Assembly: GCA_902810745.1 (NCBI GenBank)
Contig: CADDYW010000003.1
Span: forward strand, 1-64,000
Direction of reading: 5' to 3'
Length of the DNA: 64,000 bases
Source of the DNA: Chloroflexota bacterium
Lineage (GTDB): Bacteria; Chloroflexota; UBA6077; FW602-bin22; CADDYW01
Part shown: positions 16,970 to 25,983 of the stretch, one piece after another
How positions within the stretch are numbered: position 1 is the first letter of the stretch
How the letters are laid out: each line of letters starts with the position of its first letter
Program-made: the position numbers and the translations under genes
Notes under the pieces: model-generated
Told to the model about the DNA's origin: nothing
Seen by the model: the letters and a program-made list of their open reading frames with translations, nothing else
The model's database searches: none

Positions 16970-17905
16970 GTGATATCGACGGCTCAGCAGCCTGCGCTGC
17001 CGGCTACCCCTCGGCGATCGCGTCTTGCCCGTCACGAAGCGATTGCCTTTTACCTGTTCATCGCGCCCTGGATCCTCGGCTTCCTCATCTTCACTGCCGG
17101 CCCCGTCCTCGCCAGCGCCTATTTCAGCCTCACGACCTACGACATCGCGAACCCGCCCCAGTGGGTCGGCCTGGGTAATTACGCGCACCTGTCGGTCGAT
17201 CCCCTCTTCTGGAAATCGATCACCGTCACAGCGTCCTACGCGGTCATGGCTCTGCCCCTGGGTCTCGTCGCGTCTCTCGCCCTCGCTCTCCTGCTCAATC
17301 TGAAGATCCCGGCCCTTTCCGCCTGGCGGACGATCTACTACCTTCCATCGATAACGTCCGGCGTCGGTGTTGCCCTTCTCTGGCAGTGGATCTTCCAGCC
17401 CACCTTCGGCCTGCTGAACGTGTTTCTCTACCAGACGTTCCACATTGTCGGACCTCAGTGGCTTTACGATAGCAACTGGGTGATCCCAGCATTCGTGATC
17501 ATGAGCCTCTGGGGCGTCGGGGGCAACATGCTGATCTATCTCGGCGGCCTGCAGAACATCCCGACCCAGCTCTACGAGGCCGCGGAGATCGATGGCGCCA
17601 ACTCCTGGGCGTGTCTCTGGCACGTGACTATCCCGATGCTTACTCCCGTGATCCTCTTCAATCTGGTCATCGGGATCATCGGCGTCCTCAGCTACTTTAC
17701 CAACGCCTATGTCATGACCGGGGGTGGCCCGAACTACGCTTCGTACTTCTACCTGCTCTCCCTGTACCAGAACGCGTTCCAGTTCCTGAAGATGGGGCTC
17801 GCCTCGGCGCAGGCGTGGATCTTCTTCGTCATCGTCCTGGTGCTCACGATTATCACGCTGAAGACGGCCAACTACTGGGTCTACTACGAGGGGAAGGTCG
17901 AATGA
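16970..17905 (+). CDS. Sugar ABC transporter permease (MalF/UgpA type)
   Basis: This 311-residue permease has six membrane helices. The first follows RHEAIAFYLFIAPWILGFL, the usual start of carbohydrate-uptake (CUT1) permeases. The EAA loop that contacts the ATPase reads EAAEIDGANSWACLWHVTIP. It forms a heterodimer with the next gene product. Start GTG at 16970 has GGGAGG seven bases upstream; its stop overlaps the next ATG (ATGA). The operon has permease, permease, binding protein but no ATPase, so a shared MsmK/MalK-type ATPase encoded elsewhere is needed. Confidence 0.92.
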   Translation: MISTAQQPALPATPRRSRLARHEAIAFYLFIAPWILGFLIFTAGPVLASAYFSLTTYDIANPPQWVGLGNYAHLSVDPLFWKSITVTASYAVMALPLGLVASLALALLLNLKIPALSAWRTIYYLPSITSGVGVALLWQWIFQPTFGLLNVFLYQTFHIVGPQWLYDSNWVIPAFVIMSLWGVGGNMLIYLGGLQNIPTQLYEAAEIDGANSWACLWHVTIPMLTPVILFNLVIGIIGVLSYFTNAYVMTGGGPNYASYFYLLSLYQNAFQFLKMGLASAQAWIFFVIVLVLTIITLKTANYWVYYEGKVE

Positions 17906-18816
17906 GCGAGCTCGCACGGACCGTCCTCGAACCAAGAAGTCTGACCAGGCCGGGGCGGACGGTCGCCTGGTGGCAGCGACGCAGTACCCGTCGCGCTATC
18001 TTTCGGGTTCTCGCCACGATTATCGTCGCTCTCGGCGCGATCGCGGTGCTGTTTCCGGTTGCCTTTATGATCTCGACCTCGCTGAAGACGACCGATCAGA
18101 CTGCGGCGATCCCGATTATCTGGGTGCCGATTCCTCCTCAGTGGAATAACTTTGTCGACGCCTTGACGACCGAGGACTTCGCGCTGTACTTCCGAAACAC
18201 CACCATCATCACCGTCGGGTCGCTGATCGGCACCGTCCTGTCGGCGTCCCTCGCGGCCTACGGATTTGCGCGTCTCCGTGCACCGGGACGGAATCTGCTG
18301 TTCATCCTCGTCCTCAGCACCCTGATGCTGCCGAGCCCGGTCACGATCATCCCCAGGTTCGTCCTGTTCACCAAGCTAGGCTGGGTCAACACGTTCCTTC
18401 CACTGATAGTTCCCGCGTGGTTCGGCGGTGGGGCCTTCAACATCTTTCTGCTGCGCCAGTTCTTCATGGGCGTCCCCCGCGAGATGGACGAAGCAGCGCG
18501 CATCGACGGGGCGGGCTACTTCCAGATCTTCTGGCGGATTCTGGTGCCGCTGTCGCTACCCGCGCTCGGCATCGTCTGCATCTTCCACTTTTTCTTCGCC
18601 TGGAATGACTTCTTCGAACCGCTGATCTACCTCAACAACAATAACGTCTGGACGGTCGCAATTGGCCTGGCTGGATTCACTGCTGCGTACGGCGGCACGG
18701 CCTGGAACCTTCTGATGGCGGCCAGCCTCGTCGCCATGCTGCCCTGCATCGTGCTCTTCTTCGTAGCACAGCGATACTTCGTCCAGGGCGTTGTGATCAG
18801 CGGGGTCAAGGGCTAA
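17902..18816 (+). CDS. Sugar ABC transporter permease (MalG/UgpE type)
   Basis: This 304-residue second permease has six hydrophobic segments. The FPVAFMISTSLKTTDQ segment after helix 1 and the EAA loop DEAARIDGAGYFQIFWRILVP are typical of the MalG side of CUT1 importers. The C-terminus VQGVVISGVKG is the family ending. ATG at 17902 overlaps the preceding stop by four bases; the frame is open further upstream but only within the first permease gene. It needs the binding protein encoded 81 bases downstream. Confidence 0.92.
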   Translation: MSELARTVLEPRSLTRPGRTVAWWQRRSTRRAIFRVLATIIVALGAIAVLFPVAFMISTSLKTTDQTAAIPIIWVPIPPQWNNFVDALTTEDFALYFRNTTIITVGSLIGTVLSASLAAYGFARLRAPGRNLLFILVLSTLMLPSPVTIIPRFVLFTKLGWVNTFLPLIVPAWFGGGAFNIFLLRQFFMGVPREMDEAARIDGAGYFQIFWRILVPLSLPALGIVCIFHFFFAWNDFFEPLIYLNNNNVWTVAIGLAGFTAAYGGTAWNLLMAASLVAMLPCIVLFFVAQRYFVQGVVISGVKG

Positions 18817-18897
18817 GGAGGGGAGAGACTCGCAACCGGTTGTAGCCACGAAAAGATCACGGCACCTCGTAACGCCAAATGTAAGGAAGGAGACACT

Positions 18898-20406
18898 ATG
18901 GCTCGTCAGTTTGATACTGTGCGCCTCACCCGTCGTGGAGTGATCCGAATGCTCGGTCTGGGGAGCCTGGGCGTAGTCGGTGGCTCGCTTCTCGCCGCGT
19001 GCGGCGGCGGAGCGCCTGCTTCCAGCCCGACAACCGCCCCGGCGCAGCAGGCCGCCGCGCCCACCGCGACCTCTGCCACGGCGCAGCAGGCCGCTGCTCC
19101 GACGCCGACCACCGCCGCCCAGAGTCAGGCCGCGCCGGCCGCGCAGGGCAACGCTCCCTCGGGGAAGAAGGGAGAGGTGAGCTGGCTCGTCCGGACAGGG
19201 ACGGTTGAGAACAAGTGGGAGAAGGACGTTGCGATTCCCCAGTTCGAAAAGGCCAACCCCTCGATCAAGATCAACCTGATCGTGTCGCCGTGGGAGCAGT
19301 TCGATCCAAAGCTCTTCACGTTGTTTGCTGCTGGTACCCCGGTGGATGTCTGGGCACACTGGGGGCGCTCCGGATTCGCCGACTTCGTCCACAAAGGTAT
19401 GGTCGCCGATCAAACCCCCTTGATCCAGGCCGATAACTACGATCTATCCGGTTTTGCACCCGGTCTGGTCGATATCTACAAGCAGAATGGCAAGTACCTC
19501 GGGATGCCACTGCTGACCACCTTCGGCACGCCCATGTTCTACAACCGTGACCTCTTCCAGAAGGCAGGAATCGATCTGCCCCCGGTCGATTGGAGCGATC
19601 CGTGGCCGTGGGACAAGTTCGTCGAAGCCGGGAAGAAGCTCACCAAGGACTACGGAACGCCGACGGGGAGCTACGGCATCAGTTACACCACTAATATCCA
19701 GCAGCTCGCCTACCTTGGTGGGGGCGACGCGTTCCTCCCGGAGCACTATCAGACCGGCCTCGCTCACACGACCAAGCTAGACTCCGACGAGGTCCTGGCA
19801 GGCGTCCAGGCGGTCTACGATCTGATGTACACCGCGAAGGTCATGCCGACCCCGCAGCTCAGTAGCTCCATGAGCTCGGGCAACGTCGATCCCTTCCGGG
19901 CACAGAAGCTGGGCATCAACATCGATGGCGGCTGGCAGTACTGGAACTACAAGCCGCAGATCCACAACTTCAAGTGGGCAGTAGGAGCCGACCCGACTCT
20001 GAAGACCAACAAGAACGTGACCTACACGGATGCCTGGCTGATCTCGTCAAAGAGTGCTGACCCGCAGTCAGCGTGGGCCTTCGTGAAGTATCTGGTGGGC
20101 GAGGACGGACAGGCTGCCTACATTAGCGCGACCGGTACACCTCCAACCCGCACCAAGCTGATCGACAAGTGGCTGAGCGACTTCACCGATCCAACCGGCA
20201 TGACCAAGGATCAACTATCGAAAGTGACCTCGGGTGCGCTCCAGCAAGGCGTCGAGAGCGTCAACCACCTCTTCGTCGGCTACGAAGAGATCAGCAAGGC
20301 GATCGATCAGGTCATGGGGGATGTCTGGGCTGGAAAGACGACCCCAAAGGAAGGCCTGGCCCAGGCAAAGAAGCAGGTCGACGTCGTCCTGGCGTCGATC
20401 AAGTAG
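18898..20406 (+). CDS. Sugar ABC transporter substrate-binding lipoprotein
   Basis: This 502-residue extracellular binding protein has a twin-arginine-like lipoprotein signal: [20 protein letters not shown] then the lipobox LAAC (Cys35). A 55-residue Ala/Pro/Thr/Gln linker tethers the domain to the membrane. The mature part has the family 1 solute-binding layout: [30 protein letters not shown], and the hinge strands [21 protein letters not shown] well-spaced AAGGAGG precedes the ATG. The sugar is not evident. The Tat signal suggests folding or cofactor binding before export, which is common in Chloroflexota binding proteins. Confidence 0.92.
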   Translation: MARQFDTVRLTRRGVIRMLGLGSLGVVGGSLLAACGGGAPASSPTTAPAQQAAAPTATSATAQQAAAPTPTTAAQSQAAPAAQGNAPSGKKGEVSWLVRTGTVENKWEKDVAIPQFEKANPSIKINLIVSPWEQFDPKLFTLFAAGTPVDVWAHWGRSGFADFVHKGMVADQTPLIQADNYDLSGFAPGLVDIYKQNGKYLGMPLLTTFGTPMFYNRDLFQKAGIDLPPVDWSDPWPWDKFVEAGKKLTKDYGTPTGSYGISYTTNIQQLAYLGGGDAFLPEHYQTGLAHTTKLDSDEVLAGVQAVYDLMYTAKVMPTPQLSSSMSSGNVDPFRAQKLGINIDGGWQYWNYKPQIHNFKWAVGADPTLKTNKNVTYTDAWLISSKSADPQSAWAFVKYLVGEDGQAAYISATGTPPTRTKLIDKWLSDFTDPTGMTKDQLSKVTSGALQQGVESVNHLFVGYEEISKAIDQVMGDVWAGKTTPKEGLAQAKKQVDVVLASIK

Positions 20407-20423
20407 GCAGCTTTTTCCCGTCG

Positions 20424-20525
20424 GGCCGGGAGCAGCAGGCCAGGAACCTAGCTGGTCGATCAGCTCCCGGCCAGACGTGTATCCGTCGGCGTCGCGGTCA
20501 CGGGCAACCGTTCCCCCGTGACCGC
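20424..20525. terminator. Two hairpins between convergent genes
   Basis: GGCCGGGAGC (20424-20433) pairs with GCTCCCGGCC (20463-20472), and GCGGTCACGGG (20494-20504) pairs with CCCGTGACCGC (20515-20525). They fill the 130 bases between the binding-protein stop and the convergent mtnP stop. Neither has a T-run, so bidirectional termination is inferred from position. Confidence 0.5.
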
Positions 20526-20536
20526 GCTATTCCGCC

Positions 20537-21409
20537 TCAGCGCAGATATTTGCCGATCAGAAGCTCCAGCCGTTGCCTGGCCTCTGGCGGAATCCGGTCG
20601 GGAGCTGTCACGATGCTGCTGGCCAGTGCCGAGCCACAGGAGCAGCGTCGCTCGGCCGAGAGCATCGTCAGCAGGTGGCGCAGGATCTCCTTCGCCGCGT
20701 CGACGTTCCGCTCCAGGTTTGCGATGACCTGCTCGACGCTGACCGGCTCCTCGGACTGGTGCCAGACGTCATAATCCGTTACCAGTGCCAGCGTACCGTA
20801 GCAGACCTCGGCCTCGCGCGCGAGTCGTGCTTCCGGCATCGCCGTCATCCCGATCACGTCGACTCCCCACTGTCGGTAGATTCGCGACTCGGCGCGGGTC
20901 GAAAACTGCGGCCCTTCAATACAGAGGTAGGTTCCCACGGGGTGCACCGTTCGGCCGGTCATCTCCGCGGCGCGGATCAGTAGCTCCCGTAGCTCCGGAC
21001 AGTAGGGCTCGGCCATTCCGACGTGGACCACGATCCCTTCGCCGAAGAACGTGCGTGGACGTGCAACCGTGCGATCGACGATCTGATCCGGCACGACGAG
21101 GTCCAGTGGGCGAATCTCCTCCCGCATGCTGCCGACGGCACTGACCGAGATGACGCGCTGGACGCCGAGCGACTTCAAGGCGTAGATGTTGGCGCGGGCG
21201 TTGACCTCGGTCGGGCTGATACGATGTCCGCGCCCGTGACGGGGCAGGAAGGCGACGCGCACGCCGGCCAGCTCGCCGACGATAATGCGATCGCTCGGCG
21301 TGCCAAACGGGGTCGAGACCTCGACCTCGGTCGTGGCGTCCATGCCTTCGATCTGATAGAGTCCGCTTCCGCCAATGACGCCAACCGTAACCGGTGACAC
21401 CGGTGGCAT
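20537..21409 (-). CDS. mtnP: S-methyl-5'-thioadenosine phosphorylase
   Basis: This 290-residue enzyme splits methylthioadenosine with phosphate into adenine and methylthioribose-1-phosphate, part of methionine salvage and of polyamine by-product removal. The sequence starts with the phosphate-binding VGVIGGSGLY, then PFGTPSD, the LPRHGRGHRISPTEVNARAN block, YLCIEGPQFSTRAES and the substrate-discriminating IGMTAMPEARLAREA; VTDYDVWH carries the Asp of the purine site. These are hallmark PNP/MTAP family blocks, closer to MTAP than to guanosine/inosine enzymes. The ATG has GAAGGAG upstream. No other salvage gene is adjacent. Confidence 0.93.
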   Translation of the reverse strand: MPPVSPVTVGVIGGSGLYQIEGMDATTEVEVSTPFGTPSDRIIVGELAGVRVAFLPRHGRGHRISPTEVNARANIYALKSLGVQRVISVSAVGSMREEIRPLDLVVPDQIVDRTVARPRTFFGEGIVVHVGMAEPYCPELRELLIRAAEMTGRTVHPVGTYLCIEGPQFSTRAESRIYRQWGVDVIGMTAMPEARLAREAEVCYGTLALVTDYDVWHQSEEPVSVEQVIANLERNVDAAKEILRHLLTMLSAERRCSCGSALASSIVTAPDRIPPEARQRLELLIGKYLR

Positions 21410-21455
21410 AGAATCTCCTTCTCGCGTAGAACGACATTTTCACGGTGATATCTCA

Positions 21456-21469
21456 GTAGAATATACTAC
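21456..21469. promoter_or_regulatory. Near-palindrome between mtnP and the GT9 gene
   Basis: GTAGAATATACTAC is palindromic at 12 of 14 positions. It lies in the 160-base divergent region about 50 bases from the mtnP ATG and overlaps a TATATT that could be the mtnP -10. Confidence 0.35.
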
Positions 21470-21569
21470 GACCGCATCCGGGAGATCGACCTGAACGTGA
21501 GCCAGCGAGACGATCCGCCAGCTCGGGCTTCTGGTCGTGCGCTGCCCGGATCTACCTGAGGAAGCCCTG

Positions 21570-22685
21570 GTGTCGATCCAATCGTCTGAGCCCGTCCATC
21601 GGATCCTCGTCCTCCGCCCCGGCGCCATCGGGGACACACTGCTGACGTTTCCGGCTCTCCTGGCGCTCCGTCGGCATTTCCCCGGGGCAGAGCTGACCGT
21701 CGTCGGCAATCGGGCGCCGCTCGATCTTGGTCGGTCCGCTGGTATCCTCACCTGTGCCGAGGCCTTTGGGGCGATCTGGATGTCGGATCTCTTCGCCGAC
21801 GCGCCAACACCGGCACTCCGTGCCCGGCTCCAGCACTTCGATCTCGGCGTCGTCTGGATGCACAGCACGGATGCGGCCGCGGCTCTCGCGCGTCGACTGG
21901 AAGAAGCCGGCGTTCGTCAGGTCCTGGCACTGACCAGCTTCCCACCAGCCGGTAGCCGCCGCCACGTTGCCGATCACCTCCTCGAGACGCTGGCGCCCCT
22001 CGGAATCCAGGGCTCTCGGCCGCCGATCACCCTGGCCAGGAATCCAAACGGAAGGCGCCAGGATCCGCGTGGCCCGGCTGCTCGGCTTCCCGTCACCCCT
22101 TCCAGTGGAGCGGAGCCGATCGCCGAGGCGCGTCGTCTCGTCGTTCTCCATCCGGGGGCAGGTAGCCGCTACAAGCGATGGCCAGTCGATCGCTTCGCCG
22201 CCCTTGCCGACCGCTTCACGGCGCTTGGCTTCGCGGTGGCGGTCACCAGTGGACCGGCCGACGAGGAGACCGTGGCCGCCCTGCGCGCCGAGACCCGCGT
22301 GGCGCGCCCCGAGATCCTCGAAGGGCTTGACCTCGATGCGCTCGCGGCAATCCTCGGTGACGCCCGCCTGTTCGTTGGAAACGACTCGGGAGTGACCCAC
22401 CTCGCTGCACTGTTAGACGTTCCAACGGTGGCGCTCTTCGGTCCTTTCGATCCGTCCTACTGGGCACCGATTGGCCCGCGGGTGATCGTCGTCGACGCGG
22501 GGCAGTCGTGCCCGCACCGCGACGATCCGCGCGAGGGATGCCGTCACTGCAATGTTCTGGCGAACCTGGACGTCGAGACGGTCTGGCAGGCAGTGCAAGC
22601 GCTGATCGTGGAAAGATCTCCCGCGCCGCTCGCCCAGGGCGGGCGAACGTCGTCGTCAGCATCCGAAGCTGGTTCCCCGGATTAA
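21570..22685 (+). CDS. Glycosyltransferase family 9 (heptosyltransferase-like)
   Basis: This 371-residue cytosolic enzyme has the GT9 N-terminal motif ILVLRPGAIGDTLLTFPALLAL, where the Asp is the catalytic base, and LHPGAGSRYKRWPVDRFAAL at mid-protein. The nucleotide-sugar site is LFVGNDSGVTHLAALLDVPTVALFG. GT9 members add heptose or related sugars to cell-surface glycans; outside LPS-making bacteria their acceptors are mostly unknown. The start GTG at 21570 is preceded by GAGGA; the frame is open 11 codons further up. The C-terminal 25 residues are Ser/Gly-rich. The gene ends five bases before the promoter of the TauE/SafE gene. Confidence 0.85.
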   Translation: MSIQSSEPVHRILVLRPGAIGDTLLTFPALLALRRHFPGAELTVVGNRAPLDLGRSAGILTCAEAFGAIWMSDLFADAPTPALRARLQHFDLGVVWMHSTDAAAALARRLEEAGVRQVLALTSFPPAGSRRHVADHLLETLAPLGIQGSRPPITLARNPNGRRQDPRGPAARLPVTPSSGAEPIAEARRLVVLHPGAGSRYKRWPVDRFAALADRFTALGFAVAVTSGPADEETVAALRAETRVARPEILEGLDLDALAAILGDARLFVGNDSGVTHLAALLDVPTVALFGPFDPSYWAPIGPRVIVVDAGQSCPHRDDPREGCRHCNVLANLDVETVWQAVQALIVERSPAPLAQGGRTSSSASEAGSPD

Positions 22686-22689
22686 TTCC

Positions 22690-22718
22690 TTGACAGGCTC
22701 CGAGCCGGCCTCTACAGT
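22690..22718 (+). promoter_or_regulatory. Strong promoter of the TauE/SafE gene
   Basis: A perfect TTGACA at 22690-22695 and TACAGT at 22713-22718 are separated by 17 bases. Transcription should start near 22725, just upstream of the dyad at 22733-22758, leaving a leader of about 175 bases. Confidence 0.7.
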
Positions 22719-22732
22719 AGCCATGCAAGTTT

Positions 22733-22758
22733 TTGATAAAGCATATGCAGTTTATCAA
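22733..22758 (+). promoter_or_regulatory. Operator-like dyad TTGATAAA-N10-TTTATCAA
   Basis: TTGATAAA (22733-22740) and TTTATCAA (22751-22758) are exact reverse complements around GCATATGCAG, which is itself largely palindromic. It sits about 8-33 bases after the predicted transcription start, a place where a bound repressor would block. The FNR/CRP box has a much shorter spacer and the E. coli NikR box a different half-site, so the regulator is unknown. Confidence 0.55.
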
Positions 22759-22898
22759 GATTCAGGCCGGCAGGAACGTCGATCGCCGGGACTGGCCGAC
22801 ACGAAGCCGAGGCGACCCGCCACGGACGGCGAAGCGATTAGCTCGGCTCTCGGGTCCCACCGGCTCCGAATCGTGACGACGTCGGGTGGAGGTGCAAC

Positions 22899-23639
22899 GT
22901 GTCGTTCGACCCCCTTCTCGCGAGCGTTGGGCTCGCCGTTGGGACACTGGTCGGCCTCAGCGGCATGGGCGGCGCGGCGCTGATGGCGCCGATCCTCATC
23001 TTCCTGGGATTTCGTCCGCTCTCGGTCGTCGGTACCGACCTCGCCTATTCGGTCGTCACCAAGCTGGTCGGATCGGCGCACCACCTCCGCTACGGCGTGG
23101 TGGACTTTCCAACCGTGCGATTGCTCGCCTACGGGAGCCTCCCCGGCGCGGCTATCGGCCTGCTGATCCTCACGCGGATCGGCCCGAAAGCGATCGACAG
23201 CTTCATCACGCGCGCGCTGGGCTACACTCTGGTTCTCGTCGCGGCAACGATGCTCGTCCGCGTTCTATCTCCGAAGACTCGCGTAGTCCCGTTGCCCCGC
23301 TGGGGTCTATCGGCACTGGGCTTCGTCGTCGGGCTCCTCGTCTCGATCACCTCGGTGGGAAGCGGCAGCCTGATCGTGGCAGTCCTCGCCATGACGACGA
23401 CGCTCTCGTCACGAGCGATCGTCGGAACCGATCTCGTCCATGCCTTCCTCCTCGTGACGATCGCGACTCTTGGTCACTGGCAGGCTGGGAGCATCGACTT
23501 TGTTCTTTCGGCCAATCTCCTCATCGGCGCGGTTCCCGGTGTTCTCATGGGAAGTCGTCTCAGCACCAGTCTCTCCGAGAGTGTTCTGCGACCAACGCTG
23601 GCAGTCGTCCTGCTCGCGACGGGTCTGCGAATGATCTAG
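22899..23639 (+). CDS. TauE/SafE family anion permease
   Basis: This 246-residue membrane protein has seven or eight hydrophobic segments and the two repeats of the TauE/SafE family: VGTLVGLSGMGGAALMAPIL in the first helix pair and VGLLVSITSVGSGSLIVAVL in the second. Members export sulfite, sulfoacetate or other small anions. A GTG at 22899 follows GGAGG by six bases. The dedicated promoter and dyad upstream suggest regulated expression. It is followed after 203 bases by the Ni/Co transporter operon, which has its own promoter. Confidence 0.85.
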   Translation: MSFDPLLASVGLAVGTLVGLSGMGGAALMAPILIFLGFRPLSVVGTDLAYSVVTKLVGSAHHLRYGVVDFPTVRLLAYGSLPGAAIGLLILTRIGPKAIDSFITRALGYTLVLVAATMLVRVLSPKTRVVPLPRWGLSALGFVVGLLVSITSVGSGSLIVAVLAMTTTLSSRAIVGTDLVHAFLLVTIATLGHWQAGSIDFVLSANLLIGAVPGVLMGSRLSTSLSESVLRPTLAVVLLATGLRMI

Positions 23640-23776
23640 AGGGGATCGGGACCGGGACTAACGGCCGGGTCGGGAGGCTACATCCAACGCCGCCTCCGGT
23701 GTCGGAAATCGGTCCAGCGTTTCTGCTCGGCGCCCTGCGAACACCCTCAATTTCGCATTCTCTTTATCGCAAAACA

Positions 23777-23806
23777 TTGCAAGAAGCGTGGGTGCTGCGC
23801 TATAGT
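23777..23806 (+). promoter_or_regulatory. Promoter of the cbiMQO-type operon
   Basis: TTGCAA at 23777-23782 and TATAGT at 23801-23806 are 18 bases apart. The cbiM ATG follows 36 bases later behind AAGAGGAGG. No cobalamin riboswitch is visible in this short leader. Confidence 0.6.
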
Positions 23807-23842
23807 GACCAGAGGAGTGGGCGTCGTCAAGAGGAGGTTACG

Positions 23843-25126
23843 ATGCATATTCCCGATGGGTATCTCAGCCCGGTCTTCTCCGTTGGCATGGGCCTGGCCA
23901 CGGTGCCCACCTGGGCCGTGGCAACCCGGAAGGTGCAGAAGGTTCTGGACAATCGAACCGTTCCCCTCCTCGCGGTCTTCTCGGCCTTTAGCTTCACCGT
24001 GATGATGTTCAACGTCCCCGTGCCGGGTGGCACGACCGCGCACGGAGTCGGCGGAACGCTTCTGGCCATTGTCCTCGGTCCCTGGGCTGCGGTTATCGGA
24101 GTGAGCACGGCTCTGATCATCCAGGCGCTGTTCTTTGGCGACGGGGGCATTCTTGCTATCTTCGCCAACTGCTTCAACATGGGCATTGTTCTGCCGTTCG
24201 TGGGCTACGCGACCTACCGGCTGATCGCCGGGGGCTCGCCGATTCTCTCGCGGCGTCGCGTCTGGGCCGCCGGGATCGGCGCCTACGTCGGCATCACCGT
24301 GGCAGCTCTGCTCGTTGGCGTCGAGCTGGGCCTCCAGCCTCTCCTCTTCGTCGCCCCCGATGGCCACCCGCTCTACAGCCCATACGGCCTGAGCGCCGCC
24401 GTTCCCGCGATGCTCATAGCGCACTGCCTGGGTGCCTCGATTGTCGAGGCGCTCATCACCGCGCTGGGTCTCGCCTACCTCCAGCGTCAGCACCCCGAAT
24501 ACCTGACCTCGCTGCGCAGCGTGGTCGCCGGCCCGAGTGTTCCCGAGGGGCAGATCGAACGCCGCTCACCCGCTCCCTTGTTCGGGGGACTGATCGCCCT
24601 TGGCGTCGTCATCCTCATCGTGGCCGGGCTCGTGAGCGGAGGAGGCAACGTCAGCCACCTGTTTGGCGCGGACTGGACGTCGGTGGATTGGCCCGGAGTG
24701 GCCACGATGCTCCTGATTACCGTGGTCATCGCGGCGATCTTGATTCCGCTCGCCTTCCTGCTCCTCCCGCGCCCGGTCAGAAGGATCGGAACCGCTTTCG
24801 TGGCGCTGGCCGTCTTCGCCCCGCTTGGACTGATCGCCCCTGGCTTCGCCTACGGCGAGGGTAGCCCGGACGACGTGAAGGCAGCATTCGGCTACGTCCC
24901 GCAGGGCCTGCAGGAGTTCTCGGGTCTCTTCAAGGCGCCGCTCGCCGGCTACAATCTGCCACTGCCATTTTTCGCGGGTGCAAACGCTCCCCTCTGGCAT
25001 CAGGCACTCGGCTACGAGATCTCCGGGATCGTTGGCATCTTGCTCATTGGCGGAGTTATCTCTGGCCTCGCCTACTTTCTGCGTCCACGTCGCTCTGACC
25101 CATCCGCAGCACGGAGCACGGCGTGA
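23843..25126 (+). CDS. cbiM: Energy-coupling Ni/Co transporter S-component (CbiM with C-terminal CbiN/PDGLE-like part)
   Basis: This 427-residue membrane protein starts with the metal-binding N-terminus MHIPDGYLSP; the free amino group, His2 and later His residues bind Ni2+ or Co2+ in this family. Residues 1-220 are the CbiM/NikM core, with VPVPGGTTAHGVGGTLLAI carrying the conserved His. After a linker, residues about 250-415 hold further helices and a DDVKAAFGYVPQGLQEF segment like the CbiN/PDGLE extracellular loop, so the auxiliary NikN function appears fused. ATG at 23843 is clear from GAGGAGG. The frame is open far upstream through the TauE gene and that part is not coding. It overlaps cbiQ by four bases. 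No cobalamin-synthesis gene is near, so nickel is as likely as cobalt. Confidence 0.88.
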   Translation: MHIPDGYLSPVFSVGMGLATVPTWAVATRKVQKVLDNRTVPLLAVFSAFSFTVMMFNVPVPGGTTAHGVGGTLLAIVLGPWAAVIGVSTALIIQALFFGDGGILAIFANCFNMGIVLPFVGYATYRLIAGGSPILSRRRVWAAGIGAYVGITVAALLVGVELGLQPLLFVAPDGHPLYSPYGLSAAVPAMLIAHCLGASIVEALITALGLAYLQRQHPEYLTSLRSVVAGPSVPEGQIERRSPAPLFGGLIALGVVILIVAGLVSGGGNVSHLFGADWTSVDWPGVATMLLITVVIAAILIPLAFLLLPRPVRRIGTAFVALAVFAPLGLIAPGFAYGEGSPDDVKAAFGYVPQGLQEFSGLFKAPLAGYNLPLPFFAGANAPLWHQALGYEISGIVGILLIGGVISGLAYFLRPRRSDPSAARSTA

Positions 25127-25983
25127 TGGTCAACCGCGCGGCAGCGCCGGACGGGCGAATCGGCTGGATCGAGGAGACGCTCGGGGGCATCGCCGGATCG
25201 ATCGAGCGGGCCGTGTTTACCGAGGAGCATTCGCGCAAGGCGGGATGGCTCCAGGCGATCGATCCGCGGGCGAAGCTCGGGATGTTCCTGGCATTCATCC
25301 TAGCCGCGAGCCTCTCGCGTTCGCTTCTGGTGCTCATCGCGCTCTACGCGCTCCTGCTCCTGGCAGCACGGGCGAGCCGAGTGCCGTTCGATTTCTTCGT
25401 CAGGCGAGTCTGGCTCGGGATTCCGCTCTTCGCGGGCATCGTGATCATTCCCTCCATCTTCCTGACGCCGGGGCCACGATGGGTCGAGCTGGTCGTCGGA
25501 CCGGTTCACCTGGGACCATCGCTCCCGGGCCTCCTCGGTGCGATTGTCTTCATCGCACGCGTGGGCGTCTGCGTCTCCGCCGCGGTGCTGCTGGTGATGG
25601 CGACGCCGTGGGCGGACCTGCTGAAGAGTCTGCAATCGATCGGCGTGCCTCAGGTCTTCATCCTCGTCCTCTCGATGAGCTATCGCTACATCTTCCTTTT
25701 TCTGCACACCGCGACCGGGATGGTGGAGGCCCGGAAGAGCCGAACCGTGGGACGAACGAGTGGCACCGAACAGCGACGCTGGATCAGCGCCAGCCTGGGC
25801 GCACTGATGAATCGGTCGTTTCAGATGAGTAACGACGTCTATGCCGCGATGCTCGCCCGCGGTTTCACCGGACGGATCCGAACGTACTCCACCTTCCGGA
25901 TGACGCCCCGGGATTGGCTGTGGCTGGTCACGGTCTTCGTCATCTCCGTCGTCGCGTTCGTGGCTGAAAGGATATTCTCGTGA
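25123..25983 (+). CDS. cbiQ: Energy-coupling factor transmembrane protein (CbiQ/EcfT)
   Basis: This 286-residue T-component couples ATP hydrolysis to the metal-binding subunit. It begins with a cytosolic segment ending KAGWLQAIDPRAKLGMFLAF, where DPRxKL is the family start, then has five membrane helices. The coupling helix AAMLARGFTG carries the Ala-Arg-Gly signature that docks on the ATPase. The ATG overlaps the cbiM stop and the stop overlaps the cbiO GTG, so all three are translationally coupled. Confidence 0.9.
   Translation: MMVNRAAAPDGRIGWIEETLGGIAGSIERAVFTEEHSRKAGWLQAIDPRAKLGMFLAFILAASLSRSLLVLIALYALLLLAARASRVPFDFFVRRVWLGIPLFAGIVIIPSIFLTPGPRWVELVVGPVHLGPSLPGLLGAIVFIARVGVCVSAAVLLVMATPWADLLKSLQSIGVPQVFILVLSMSYRYIFLFLHTATGMVEARKSRTVGRTSGTEQRRWISASLGALMNRSFQMSNDVYAAMLARGFTGRIRTYSTFRMTPRDWLWLVTVFVISVVAFVAERIFS

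Noticed and set aside
22733-22758. FNR or NikR binding site
   Set aside because: FNR needs TTGAT-N4-ATCAA and E. coli NikR GTATGA-N16-TCATAC; spacing or half-sites differ.
22886-23842. A 746-codon open frame continuous with cbiM
   Set aside because: The part before 23843 is the shadow of the TauE/SafE gene; cbiM has its own promoter, GAGGAGG site and the metal-binding MHIPDG start.
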